From JAJEFO01 sp965214325 (GTDB taxonomy: Bacteria > Pseudomonadota > Alphaproteobacteria > Rhodobacterales > Rhodobacteraceae): a stretch of DNA of 64,000 nt. A program made the position numbers and the translations under genes. Below are positions 1-9,378 of this stretch, piece after piece (within the stretch, counting starts at the first letter, position 1; each line of letters starts with the position of its first letter). The notes beneath the pieces are model-generated. The model was not told where the DNA came from. It did no database searches and saw only the letters and a program-made list of their open reading frames with translations. The stretch is from NCBI GenBank assembly GCA_965214325.1, contig CBDCBG010000006.1, positions 1,984,001-2,048,000 of the forward strand. Reading direction: 5' to 3'.

Positions 1-1916
1 TTGCCGGCAAAGCTCACATATGCAAGCTCCTCGGCACGCGTCAGCCCGACATAGGCCAGCCTGCGTTCCTCCTCGAGCCCCTTCACTCCGGACTCGTCCA
101 TCGTGCGTTGCGAGGGGAACAGCCCGTCCTCCCATCCCGGCAGGAACACGACCGGGAATTCCAGCCCCTTGGCGGCATGAAGCGTCATGATCGCGGCCTT
201 CCCGTCGGCGTCGTCCGAATCGTTGTCCATGACCAGCGAAACGTGTTCCAGGAAACCCTGGAGGTTCTCGAACTGCTCCAGGGCCTTCACCAGTTCCTTC
301 AGGTTCTCCAGCCGTCCCTCGGCCTCCGGAGTCCGGTGGTTTTGCCACATCTCGGTGTAGCCCGATTCGTCCAGAATCTGGCCGGCAAGCTCCAGATGAT
401 CGGCACCTTCGATCGCGCGGACGTGCCAAGTGTCGATCAGGCCGACCAGCTTCAGCAACTCGGCAGCGCCCTTCCCGGCGAGGCCCTTCCCGGACAGGAG
501 CGTCCGTGCCCCTTCGATCAGCGACACGCCGCTTGTCCGGGCGCAGGACTGGACCTTCTGTTGCGCGCGATCACCAAGTCCGCGTTTCGGCGTGTTGACG
601 ACCCGTTCGAAAGCCAGGTCGTCGTCAGGAGAGACGGCAAGTCGGAAATAGGCCATCGCGTCCCGGATTTCCTGGCGCTCGTAGAAGCGCGGACCGCCGA
701 CGACGCGGTACGGAAGCCCAATCGACAGGAATCGATCCTCGAACGCGCGCATCTGGAACGATGCGCGCACCAGGATCGCGACCTCGCCGAGTTCGAAGCG
801 ACGCATGCCCCGCGTTCCGCCCTGCAGCGCCTCGATCTCCTCGCCGATCCAGCGCGCCTCCTCCCCGTCGTCCCAATGGCCGATCAGGCGAATCCTCTCG
901 CCCTCGTCACGGTCGGTGACCAGCGTCTTCCCAAGCCGCCCCTTGTTTTGGGCAATCACGCCGCCGGCCGCGTTCAGGATTTGGGGCGTGGAACGGTAGT
1001 TTTGCTCGAGGCGAATGACATGTGCACCCGGAAAGTCCTTCTCGAACCTGAGGATGTTGCCGATTTCGGCGCCTCGCCAACCGTAGATCGACTGGTCGTC
1101 ATCGCCAACGCAGCACACCTGCCCGTGGGCCTGCGCCAGAAGCCGCAGCCATAGGTGCTGCACAACGTTCGTGTCCTGGTATTCGTCCACCAGGATGTAT
1201 CGGAACCAGCGCTGGTACCGATCGAGGACATCTTCGTGCTTCTTGAATATCTCCAGCATGTGGAGCAGCAGATCGCCGAAATCCGCGGCGTTCAGCACCT
1301 TCAGCCGCTCCTGGTACCGGGCATAGAGTTCCGCGCCCTGGTTGTTGAAGACGGAACCGTGCGATGCCGGCACCTTGTCAGGCGTCCAGGCACGGTTCTT
1401 CCAGCCGTCAATCTGATGCGCCAACTGGCGCGCGGGCCAGCGCTTCTCGTCCAATCCTGCAGCGACGATGATCTGCTTGAGAAGCCTGAGCTGGTCATCG
1501 GTGTCGAGAATCGTGAAGTTCGCCTTGAGGCCCACGAGTTCCGCATGCCTGCGCAGCAGCCTGGCACAGATCGAGTGAAACGTGCCAAGCCACGGCATGC
1601 CCTCGATCGTCTGGCCGAGGAGCGAGGCCACGCGCGATTTCATCTCCCGAGCAGCCTTGTTGGTGAACGTGACGGCAAGGATCTCGTTCGGTCGCGCCGT
1701 TCCCGTGTTCAGAAGATGCGCAATCCTTGTCGTCAATGCCTTTGTCTTGCCGGTGCCGGCTCCGGCCAGCATCAGTAGCGAGCCGTCAAGCATCTCCACG
1801 GCCTCTCGCTGGGCAGGATTGAGCTCTTCAAGGTAAGGCGTTCCCCGCGCGGCCACCGCCTGCATGGAGAGCGGCATCCTGTCGGAAAACTCGTCGCTTT
1901 CAAGGGCACTGCTCAT
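1..1916 (-). CDS. uvrD: ATP-dependent DNA helicase UvrD/PcrA (5' part; C-terminus off the window)
   Basis: Superfamily 1 helicase that unwinds DNA in nucleotide-excision and mismatch repair. The minus-strand frame is open from an ATG at 1916-1914 to the window edge (638 codons, incomplete). Visible motifs: Walker A LAGAGTGKTKALTTRI near residue 50, motif Ia/Ic TFTNKAAREMKSRV and GTFHSIC, Walker B LVDEYQDTN, motif III GDDDQSIYGWRGA, motif IV QNYRST, motif V TLHAAKGLEFP and motif VI RLAYVGLTRA, in the order of the family. The text resembles Rhodobacterales UvrD proteins closely. Usual length is about 720-800 aa, so roughly 100-150 residues lie outside. It is transcribed away from the next gene, leaving a divergent promoter region. 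No damage is visible in the part present. Confidence 0.95.
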   Translation of the reverse strand, partial: MSSALESDEFSDRMPLSMQAVAARGTPYLEELNPAQREAVEMLDGSLLMLAGAGTGKTKALTTRIAHLLNTGTARPNEILAVTFTNKAAREMKSRVASLLGQTIEGMPWLGTFHSICARLLRRHAELVGLKANFTILDTDDQLRLLKQIIVAAGLDEKRWPARQLAHQIDGWKNRAWTPDKVPASHGSVFNNQGAELYARYQERLKVLNAADFGDLLLHMLEIFKKHEDVLDRYQRWFRYILVDEYQDTNVVQHLWLRLLAQAHGQVCCVGDDDQSIYGWRGAEIGNILRFEKDFPGAHVIRLEQNYRSTPQILNAAGGVIAQNKGRLGKTLVTDRDEGERIRLIGHWDDGEEARWIGEEIEALQGGTRGMRRFELGEVAILVRASFQMRAFEDRFLSIGLPYRVVGGPRFYERQEIRDAMAYFRLAVSPDDDLAFERVVNTPKRGLGDRAQQKVQSCARTSGVSLIEGARTLLSGKGLAGKGAAELLKLVGLIDTWHVRAIEGADHLELAGQILDESGYTEMWQNHRTPEAEGRLENLKELVKALEQFENLQGFLEHVSLVMDNDSDDADGKAAIMTLHAAKGLEFPVVFLPGWEDGLFPSQRTMDESGVKGLEEERRLAYVGLTRAEELAYVSFAG

Positions 1917-2278
1917 ACGGCAAGCCTAACGCGCCCGAACCCGGAGTTAAAGCGCGTTCGCAGTCCGTTCGCCCGGCAAGTCACGTCGATACAAGCGTCT
2001 TGGCCGGACGGCTCGCTCCCTCGCGACGCCTGCGGAAGAGGACATCGCGACATGCCTGCCGGGACCGTCGCCTTTCCACGGCCCCGAACGTCGCAGCGCC
2101 GGCGACCGAACGAAATTGCTTGTGCAAGCCCGTGACGCCGAGGCTCTCGGGCGCACAACCGCGAACGGGACACCCTGGTACTGACGCAGGACTGGCAGCG
2201 CCACGAGGCGAGGCAGCACCCGCCCCCGAAATCACAATTCCGCTTCCAAAATCCGGACAATTGCGCCTAATTGCCCGC
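1917..2278. other. Divergent intergenic region, uvrD / 2-hydroxy-acid dehydrogenase
   Basis: This 362-bp gap separates two divergently transcribed genes and must carry both promoters. Open frames run through it, including an in-frame extension upstream of the next gene. Their translation is arginine-rich with no family resemblance, and the 2-hydroxy-acid dehydrogenase fold begins only at the ATG at 2279. I see no clear -35/-10 pair, operator or RNA. Confidence 0.5.
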
Positions 2279-3433
2279 ATGAACCTCGATGCACGCTACC
2301 CCTCCATATCGGACCTCCGGCTGCGCGCGCGCCGACGCGTGCCGCATTTCGTGTTCGAGTACCTCGACAGTTCCACCGGCAGCGAGGACCAGACCAGGCG
2401 CAACCGGTCCAGGCTTCAGGACATCAAGTTCTGGCCGGCGGTGCTGGAAGGGCCGCTCGAATTCGACCTGTCCACGACGTTTCTTGGACGCGACTATCCC
2501 CTGCCCTTCGGATGCGCGCCCGTCGGAATGTCGGGCATCATGTGGCCGGGCGCCGAAAAGACCCTCTCTGCCTCCTGCGCCGAGGCCGGAATTCCCTACG
2601 TCATGTCGCATGTCGCAACCGTGCTGCCGGAAACCCTGGCCCCAACCATCGGCGACCAGGGCTGGTTCCAGATGTACATGCCGGGCCGAAAGGACTTTCG
2701 GGCCGACACGCTTCGTCGCACGAGAGATTCCGGATTCCACACGCTGGTCCTGACGGTGGACGTCCCGGTCGACAGCCGCCGCGAACGTCAGCGGCGCGCC
2801 GAACTGACGATACCGCCCAAGGTCACTTCCGGCATGATCCTCTCGATGATGTTGCATCCCGCATGGACGTTGGGAACACTTCGTGAAGGCATTCCGAGCC
2901 TGAAGTTCTGCGAGGACTACGCGGATCGATCGGACGGCTACAATTCGGTCGCCCATGCCGGACACGTCATCAGGGGCGAACCGGGCTGGCAGGACATCAC
3001 CGAGATTCGCGAGCTTTGGGACGGCCCGTTTCTCGTCAAGGGCATCCAGAGGCCCGAGGATGCGAAACGCCTAGTCGAAATGGGCGTTGACGGCATCTGG
3101 GTCTCGAACCACTCGGGACGTCAGTTCGACGGCGGTCCCGCCTCGATCGAATGCCTGCCCGCAATCCGAGATGCGATTCCGGATACGCCGATCGTCTTCG
3201 ACAGCGGCGTCATGGGCGGCCTCGACATCCTTCGCGCCCTCGCCCTCGGGGCCAACTTCGTCATGTTGGGACGTGCGTTCCATTACGCGGTCGGAGCGCT
3301 TGGCCGGAAAGGGCCGCCGCACCTGATTCATGTCCTGACGGACGACATGACCGCGAACATGGGCCAGATGGGCGCGAAGCGACTCTCCGATCTTGCAGAT
3401 CGCGTCATCCCGTCCTCGAGACCGAGGCCCTGA
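2279..3433 (+). CDS. lldD: FMN-dependent 2-hydroxy-acid (L-lactate type) dehydrogenase
   Basis: 384-aa member of the FMN-dependent alpha-hydroxy-acid oxidase/dehydrogenase family. It would oxidise L-lactate or a similar 2-hydroxy acid to the 2-oxo acid, usually at the membrane with electrons passed to quinone or cytochrome. Visible: the N-terminal RYPSISDLRLRARRRVPHFVFEYLD, the FMN loop GCAPVGMSGIMWPGAEKTLS, WFQMYMP, LVLTVDVPV and the catalytic/FMN segment VSNHSGRQFDGGPASIE followed by DSGVMGGLDILRALALGA. The active-site His and Arg are kept, but the usual SNHGGRQ reads SNHSGRQ. ATG 2279 is chosen because the family N-terminus starts there; the open frame upstream has no similarity. Pyruvate carboxylase follows 140 bp later on the same strand, which would suit lactate-to-pyruvate-to-oxaloacetate flow. 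Exact substrate is inferred. Confidence 0.87.
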   Translation: MNLDARYPSISDLRLRARRRVPHFVFEYLDSSTGSEDQTRRNRSRLQDIKFWPAVLEGPLEFDLSTTFLGRDYPLPFGCAPVGMSGIMWPGAEKTLSASCAEAGIPYVMSHVATVLPETLAPTIGDQGWFQMYMPGRKDFRADTLRRTRDSGFHTLVLTVDVPVDSRRERQRRAELTIPPKVTSGMILSMMLHPAWTLGTLREGIPSLKFCEDYADRSDGYNSVAHAGHVIRGEPGWQDITEIRELWDGPFLVKGIQRPEDAKRLVEMGVDGIWVSNHSGRQFDGGPASIECLPAIRDAIPDTPIVFDSGVMGGLDILRALALGANFVMLGRAFHYAVGALGRKGPPHLIHVLTDDMTANMGQMGAKRLSDLADRVIPSSRPRP

Positions 3434-3573
3434 ACGCCTGCACGTTCTCGCAAGGCCGCTCCCTGGCCCGCCGCAGAATTCATGCTCCCGGGCTCCATCA
3501 CCGACCAATCGGAGATTGCCGATTCCGCCGTCGGCGGATAACACGTGCCGCAAATGCACGGCGGGGACAGGCC

Positions 3574-6500
3574 ATGGCCGAGATCAAGAAAATCCTGATT
3601 GCGAACCGTGGCGAAATCGCCATCCGCGTGATGCGAGCGGCAAACGAGCTCGGAAAGCGGACTGTAGCGATATTCGCGGAAGAGGACAAGCTGTGCCTCC
3701 ACCGGTTCAAGGCCGACGAGGCCTACCGGATCGGGCAAGGTCTCGGTCCCGTCGCGGCGTATCTTTCCATCGACGAGGTGATCCGGGTCGCCCGGGAAAG
3801 CGGAGCCGACGCGATTCACCCGGGATACGGACTGCTCTCCGAGAACCCTGCACTGGTCGAGGCATGTTCCGACGCCGGCATCACTTTCATCGGCCCGAAA
3901 GCCGAAACCATGCGCGCACTGGGCGACAAGGCAAGCGCGCGCATGGTCGCGATCAAGGCCGGGGTGCCGGTCGTTCCTGCATCGGATGTTCTCGGCACGG
4001 ACATGAAACTCGTGCGCAAGCAAGCCGAAGAAATCGGCTATCCGATGATGCTCAAGGCCTCCTGGGGCGGAGGCGGCCGTGGCATGCGCCCGATCATGTC
4101 ACCCGACGAGCTCGAGGAGAAAGTCCAGGAGGGGCGTCGCGAGGCGGAAGCGGCCTTCGGCAACGGCGAGGGCTATCTTGAACGGATGATCCAGCGCGCA
4201 CGCCATGTCGAGGTGCAGATCCTCGGCGATTGCCACGGTACCATCTATCACCTTTGGGAACGCGACTGCTCCGTGCAGCGCAGGAACCAGAAAGTGGTCG
4301 AGCGCGCGCCCGCGCCCTACCTCTCGGGCGCACAGCGCGAAAGGCTTGCCGGCCTTGGCAGGAAGATCGCCGAAGAGGTGAACTACGAATGCGCTGGCAC
4401 CATCGAGTTCCTGATGGACATGGATTCCGGGGAATTCCATTTCATCGAGGTGAACCCACGCATCCAGGTCGAGCACACGGTGACCGAAGAGGTGACTGGA
4501 ATAGACATTGTCCAGGCCCAGATCCTGATCGCGGAAGGCAAGGCCCTGGTGGAGGCGACGGGCACGGCGTCGCAATACGACGTCGCCCTCAACGGCCACG
4601 CCATCCAGTGCCGGATCACGACGGAAGATCCGATCAACAACTTCATCCCGGACTATGGGCGCATTGCGGCCTACCGTGGCGCGAACGGAATGGGGATCCG
4701 GCTTGACGGGGGCACGGCCTATTCGGGGGCGGTCATCACGCGATACTATGATTCGCTTCTTGAGAAGGTCACCGCCTGGGCGCCCACTCCTGAGGCCGCG
4801 ATAGCCCGGATGGACCGTGCCCTTCGCGAATTCCGGATCCGCGGCGTGTCCACCAACATCGCCTTTGTCGAGAACCTGCTGAAGCATCCGACGTTTCTCA
4901 ACAACGAGTATCACACGCGTTTCATCGACGAGACTCCCGAACTCTTCGACTTCAAGCCACGACGCGACCGGGCAACGCGAATCCTGACCTATCTCGCGGA
5001 CGTGACCGTCAATGGCCACGCCGAGACGAGAGACCGCCCCAAACCGCCCGCAAGCCTTCGCGAACCGGTGCCACCAAAACTTCAGAACCGCGAACCGGCA
5101 CCGGGCACGCGCGATATTCTGGAAAGGGAAGGAGCCGAGGCTGTCGCGAACTGGATGCTGGAGCAGAAACGTGTCCTCGTCACCGACACGACCATGCGGG
5201 ACGGACCGCAGTCCCTGCTCGCCACCCGGATGCGCTCGATCGACATGATCAACGTGGCCCCGGCCTACGCGGCGAACTTGCCAGGCCTTTTCAGCGTCGA
5301 GTGCTGGGGAGGGGCCACTTTCGACGTCGCCTACAGGTTTCTGCAGGAATGCCCCTGGCAGCGCCTTCGCGATCTCCGCGCCGCGATGCCAAACCTCCTC
5401 ACACAAATGCTTGTCCGAGGTTCCAACGGCGTCGGCTACACGAACTATCCCGATAACGTGGTCCAGTTCTTCATTCAGCGCGCAGCCCACAACGGCGTCG
5501 ATCTGTTCCGGGTCTTTGATCCCCTGAACTGGATCGAGAACATGCGCGTCTCGATGGACGCGGTTCTTGACACCGGCAAGGTCCTCGAAGCCGCAATCTG
5601 CTACACGGGAGACATTCACGACCCGGATCGCGCCAAATACGACCTCAAGTACTACGTCTCGATGGGCAAGGAACTGAAGAAAGCCGGCACACATGTCCTT
5701 GGCTTGAAGGACATGGCCGGCCTCGTGAAGCCTGCTGCCGCCCGGGCGCTGGTCAAGGCATTCAAGGAGGAAGTCGGACTGCCCGTCCACCTCCACACGC
5801 ATGACACCGCCGGAATCGCCTGCGCCTCGATCCTCGCCGCGTCCGAAGCTGGCGTCGATGCCGTGGATTGCGCCATGGACGCGCTTTCGGGCAACACGTC
5901 GCAGGCCACGTTCGGCACCGTGGTCGAGGCGCTTAAGGGATCGGAGCGCGACACGCTTCTCGACATTGGCGCGATCCGGGAGATCTCGAATTATTGGGAG
6001 GGGGTGCGCAATCACTACGCAGCGTTCGAATCCGGCCTTCAAGCTCCCGCTTCCGAGGTCTATCTGCACGAGATGCCAGGGGGGCAGTTCACGAATCTCA
6101 AGGCCCAGGCCCGCTCGCTCGGATTGGAGGAACGCTGGCACGAGGTCGCCCAGGCCTATGCTGACGTGAACAAGATGTTCGGCGACATCGTGAAGGTGAC
6201 GCCCACATCGAAGGTCGTCGGAGACATGGCCCTGATGATGGTAAGCCAGGGGCTCCGCGTGGAAGATGTCATTGATCCCCAACGCGAGGTCGCTTTCCCT
6301 GAAAGCGTTGTAGGCATGATGCGGGGCGATATCGGGCAGCCCCCGGGCGGCTGGCCCAAAGACATCCAGAAGAAAGCCCTGAAGGGCGAGAAGCCTGTTT
6401 CAACGCGACCAGGCGCGGACCTGGCGCCCGTGGACCTTGAAGAGGTGCGGCGCCAAGTCAACGACAGGTTCGAACGGGAATTCAACGATGAAGATCTTTG

Positions 6501-7017
6501 CGGATATCTCATGTATCCCAAGGTGTTTGCCGAATACACCGATCTCCATGACATCCACGGTCCGGTCCGCACCCTGCCGACGCACACGTTCTTCTACGGC
6601 ATGGAACCAGGTGAGGAAATCTCCGTTGAGATCGACCCGGGAGTGACGCTGGAGATTCAGCTTCAGGCCGTGGCGGATACCAACGACGAGGGCATCGCCA
6701 AGGTGTTCTTTGAATTGAACGGACAGCCCCGAACCGTGCGCATTGCCGACCGCTCGGCGCAGACCGTGGCGGTCTCACGCATAAAGGCCGATCCATCCAA
6801 CAAGAGCCACATTGGCGCGCCGATGCCCGGCATCATCGCGTCGGTCGCAGTGCAGGAAGGATCCGCGATCAAGCAGGGCGACCTCTTGCTGACCATTGAA
6901 GCGATGAAGATGGAAACCGGGATCCACACCGATCGCGATTCCGTGGTCAAGGCCGTGCATGTAACCCACGGCACGCAGATTGACGCCAAGGATCTCCTGG
7001 TGGAGCTGGAACCGTAG
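3574..7017 (+). CDS. pyc: Pyruvate carboxylase, single-chain
   Basis: Biotin enzyme that carboxylates pyruvate to oxaloacetate (EC 6.4.1.1), an anaplerotic cytosolic reaction. The 1147-aa length is typical of alpha4 enzymes. Domains: biotin carboxylase (1 to about 455; KILIANRGEIAIRVMRAA, LERMIQRARHVEVQILGD, LWERDCSVQRRNQKVVE), carboxyltransferase (about 530-1000; FDPLNWIENMRVSMDAV, GLKDMAGLVKP with the lysine that is carbamylated, HLHTHDTAG) and biotinyl domain (EAMKMET, biotin Lys at residue 1112). The start ATG at 3574 fits the family N-terminus. One oddity: the carboxyltransferase signature reads TTMRDGPQSLLATRMR, with Pro545 where relatives have His between the metal-ligand Asp543 and Gln546. 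No frame damage. It ends in TAG, so TAG is used as a real stop in this genome. Confidence 0.97.
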   Translation: MAEIKKILIANRGEIAIRVMRAANELGKRTVAIFAEEDKLCLHRFKADEAYRIGQGLGPVAAYLSIDEVIRVARESGADAIHPGYGLLSENPALVEACSDAGITFIGPKAETMRALGDKASARMVAIKAGVPVVPASDVLGTDMKLVRKQAEEIGYPMMLKASWGGGGRGMRPIMSPDELEEKVQEGRREAEAAFGNGEGYLERMIQRARHVEVQILGDCHGTIYHLWERDCSVQRRNQKVVERAPAPYLSGAQRERLAGLGRKIAEEVNYECAGTIEFLMDMDSGEFHFIEVNPRIQVEHTVTEEVTGIDIVQAQILIAEGKALVEATGTASQYDVALNGHAIQCRITTEDPINNFIPDYGRIAAYRGANGMGIRLDGGTAYSGAVITRYYDSLLEKVTAWAPTPEAAIARMDRALREFRIRGVSTNIAFVENLLKHPTFLNNEYHTRFIDETPELFDFKPRRDRATRILTYLADVTVNGHAETRDRPKPPASLREPVPPKLQNREPAPGTRDILEREGAEAVANWMLEQKRVLVTDTTMRDGPQSLLATRMRSIDMINVAPAYAANLPGLFSVECWGGATFDVAYRFLQECPWQRLRDLRAAMPNLLTQMLVRGSNGVGYTNYPDNVVQFFIQRAAHNGVDLFRVFDPLNWIENMRVSMDAVLDTGKVLEAAICYTGDIHDPDRAKYDLKYYVSMGKELKKAGTHVLGLKDMAGLVKPAAARALVKAFKEEVGLPVHLHTHDTAGIACASILAASEAGVDAVDCAMDALSGNTSQATFGTVVEALKGSERDTLLDIGAIREISNYWEGVRNHYAAFESGLQAPASEVYLHEMPGGQFTNLKAQARSLGLEERWHEVAQAYADVNKMFGDIVKVTPTSKVVGDMALMMVSQGLRVEDVIDPQREVAFPESVVGMMRGDIGQPPGGWPKDIQKKALKGEKPVSTRPGADLAPVDLEEVRRQVNDRFEREFNDEDLCGYLMYPKVFAEYTDLHDIHGPVRTLPTHTFFYGMEPGEEISVEIDPGVTLEIQLQAVADTNDEGIAKVFFELNGQPRTVRIADRSAQTVAVSRIKADPSNKSHIGAPMPGIIASVAVQEGSAIKQGDLLLTIEAMKMETGIHTDRDSVVKAVHVTHGTQIDAKDLLVELEP

Positions 7018-7594
7018 CGCCACGTCGGGGCACGGCGTCGGCCCTGTCGAGAGAGACGCACTTGCCTGTGCCGTCCGGAAACGTGCGTCGGACGAAGGTC
7101 CTTTCCAGTCTTGCTGCTCGTCGCTCTCTCGTGGCTCGGTGCCGTCCCCGTGTGCATCTAAATCGCGCATGGGTCGCGGCGACATGCCCGACGATGCCTT
7201 AGCCCTGTGTCGACTTGTTCGGCGCCTTGTGCATCCGTCGCGCGGGATCGCTCTTGGCATGCTCGACGTCGGCGCCGGCAATTCTGCTCAAGGCTGATGC
7301 CTGGAAAGCGGCATGTGCCGGACGCTGATCGGGTCGAAATTTCAATCAAGCCCTTCTCAACCAGGCTTTCTGTGTCACAATCCAGGAACACGTTCTGCCG
7401 GCACGGCGACGAATCGTTCTGGTGAGCGACCAATCTGCCCGGCACTCGACGAGACTTTTGCAGCACTCGCCAAGGGTCCCCTAATGAGTTTCCGTGAAAG
7501 CGTCCGGCCGGACGCACGACAACGCAGGCAGTCCATCCCGTCCCGTTTCACGCCCGCCTGACGCGCAAAGGGCACATCCAGAGCACCCGTCCCC
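7018..7594. other. 577-bp region without a recognisable gene
   Basis: Between pyruvate carboxylase and the dpp-type operon. Short open frames exist on both strands, but their translations are low-complexity arginine/serine text with no family resemblance. A peptide-binding protein gene usually heads a dpp/opp operon and would be expected here. No signal peptide or binding-protein fragment is visible, so it is either absent or decayed beyond recognition by eye. No convincing promoter motif was seen. Confidence 0.5.
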
Positions 7595-8540
7595 ATGCTG
7601 CGATACTCGTTCGAACGCCTTGGACTTGCCGTGGGCATCGTCTCGGTGGCGATGCTCCTCCTGTCCTGCATGATCTATCTCATTCCCGGCGATCCGGCGG
7701 CCGTTGCTCTCGGTCCGCGTGCGACCGATGCGATGCGCGAAGGGCTTCGGATAAGGATGGGGCTCGACAAACCGGTCTGGGTCCAGTTCTGGAACTTCTT
7801 TTCATCGGCCTGGACGGGCGATCTCGGGCGTGACGTGCTGTCAGACCGTCCCGTCGCAACCGTGGTGATTAAGCAGCTTCCTTTTTGCGCCGGCACTCAT
7901 TTTCGCCGGCATCAGCTGGTCGGTGGCGCTTGGCATTCCGCTCGGCTGCTGGGCAGCGGTCGAACGCGGCACGATGGCCGACAGAATTGTGGGTGTCCTG
8001 TCGGTGGCCGTCATCGCGGTGCCGTCCTTCGTCGTGGCCATCTACGCCCTTCTGATCTTCGCAGTCACCCTGCGCTGGCTTCCTGCCATCGGCGCCGGCG
8101 ATCCGGGCAGCTTAGGCGACCAGCTCGTTCACTTGATCCTGCCGTCCCTTGCGGTGGGGCTTGGCTGGGTTGGCTATATCGCGCGCATGGTCCGGGCTTC
8201 GATGCTCGAAGTCCTTGAATCGCAGCACGTCAGGACGGCACGCGCCTTCGGCCTGCCGGAGCGCATGATCACGTACCGCTATGCCTTGACCATCGCCATC
8301 CTGCCGACCGTGACGCTGCTGGGGGTCGGCATCGGGCAGATGCTGTCATCCGCAGTCTTTGCCGAGATCGTCTTTGCCCGTCCAGGCGTAGGCAAGCTTG
8401 TCTATGACGCGATCCTCACGCGCAACTACCCGCTCGTGACCGGTGCCGTGCTGGTCACCACAATCCATTTCGTCCTTCTCAACTTCGCTGCCGACCTGAT
8501 TGTAGGAGCTCTGGATCCCCGTGTTCGCAGCCGTCTCTGA
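7595..8540 (+). pseudogene. dppB: dppB-type ABC permease, frameshifted at a T5 run
   Basis: First inner-membrane permease of a peptide/nickel/oligosaccharide ABC importer. The N-terminal part starts MLRYSFERLGLAVGIVSVAM, a typical DppB first membrane helix, and reads on through GDPAAVALGPRAT and WTGDLGRDVLSDRPV. After ATVVIKQLP the frame is lost. It resumes one base later with FAPALIFAGISWSVALGIPL and continues through the inner-membrane-component signature to VGALDPRVRSRL. The shift lies in the five-T run at 7882-7886: removing one T restores a 314-aa protein of normal length. A true inactivating mutation, a sequencing error in a homopolymer, or translational slippage would all look the same. 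Neighbouring genes carry independent lesions, which favours real decay. Confidence 0.85.
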
Positions 8541-9378
8541 TCTCCGCCGGAACGAGCGCATGCGCACGCTGATGCGCGTGTTGGGGGAACCCCTCGGCGC
8601 ATTCGGCATCGCCCTCGTCGCCCTGATGATAGGCGGCGCAGTGTTCGCCGACCTTCTCGCGTCACACGAACCCTCGCGAATCTCTCCGCGCGACCGGTTC
8701 CAGACACCATCCCTTGAGCACCTTCTGGGCACGGACCACTTGGGACGCGTTCTTCACGGGGGACGAATCGCGCTTTCGGTCGCTCTCTTCGCGACGGCCA
8801 CATCGTTGGTGATCGGGGTAGTGCTGGGCCTCATCGCCGGCTATGGCCCGCGCTGGCTGGACGCCGTGATGCTGCTGCTGTTCGACTCGATCAAGAGCTT
8901 CCCCACGGTCATGCTGGCGCTTGCCCTGATCACGCTGTTCGGCCCGTCCCTGACCGCGGTCGTGATCGTGGTCGTCCTGGTGAATGTGCCCGGCTATGCA
9001 CGAATAATCCGTACCCAGACACTTGCGCTCAAGGGGTCGGAATTCGTCCCGGCCGCGCAGAGCATGGAGGCCGGCACCGCTCGCATCCTGCGCCATCACA
9101 TCATGCCTAACGTGATCAGCTCCCTCCTGATCCTCGCGTCCATGGACATTCCCGTCGTGATCGCCATCGATGCGGGCATGAGCTTTCTCGGGCTGGGCGT
9201 CCGGCCGCCAACGCCATCCTGGGGCGCTGTCCTGAACGACGGCTTCACGGTAATCCGCGACACTCCGTGGATTGCGGTTGCCGGCGGACTGCCGATCATT
9301 CTGACCACGCTTGGGTTCACGTTCCTTGGAGAAACGATGCGCGACCTCTTTGATCCTCGCCTCAAGAGGCGCACATGA
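8521..9378 (+). CDS. dppC: dppC-type ABC permease, apparently with a short internal deletion
   Basis: Second permease of the peptide-type ABC importer, 285 aa, starting with GTG at 8521 and overlapping the dppB end by 20 bp. It has the usual N-terminal helix (GIALVALMIGGAVFADLL), five further hydrophobic segments, and the permease loop VPGYARIIRTQTLALKGSEFVPAAQSMEAG followed by AGMSFLGLGVRPPTPSWGAVL. The conserved periplasmic motif, normally GTDxLGRDVLSRxxxGxRxSL, reads GTDHLGRVLHGGRIAL. Five residues (DVLSR) are missing, as by an in-frame 15-bp deletion near 8743. The frame is otherwise intact, so a protein could be made, but the operon partners are broken. ATGA overlap with dppD. Confidence 0.8.
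   Translation: MFAAVSDLRRNERMRTLMRVLGEPLGAFGIALVALMIGGAVFADLLASHEPSRISPRDRFQTPSLEHLLGTDHLGRVLHGGRIALSVALFATATSLVIGVVLGLIAGYGPRWLDAVMLLLFDSIKSFPTVMLALALITLFGPSLTAVVIVVVLVNVPGYARIIRTQTLALKGSEFVPAAQSMEAGTARILRHHIMPNVISSLLILASMDIPVVIAIDAGMSFLGLGVRPPTPSWGAVLNDGFTVIRDTPWIAVAGGLPIILTTLGFTFLGETMRDLFDPRLKRRT

Noticed and set aside
108..1154. Long plus-strand open frame over the helicase
   Set aside because: It is the antisense shadow of uvrD; the translation has no family resemblance while the minus strand has all helicase motifs.
4099..6282. 727-codon minus-strand open frame
   Set aside because: Antisense shadow of pyruvate carboxylase caused by high GC codon bias.
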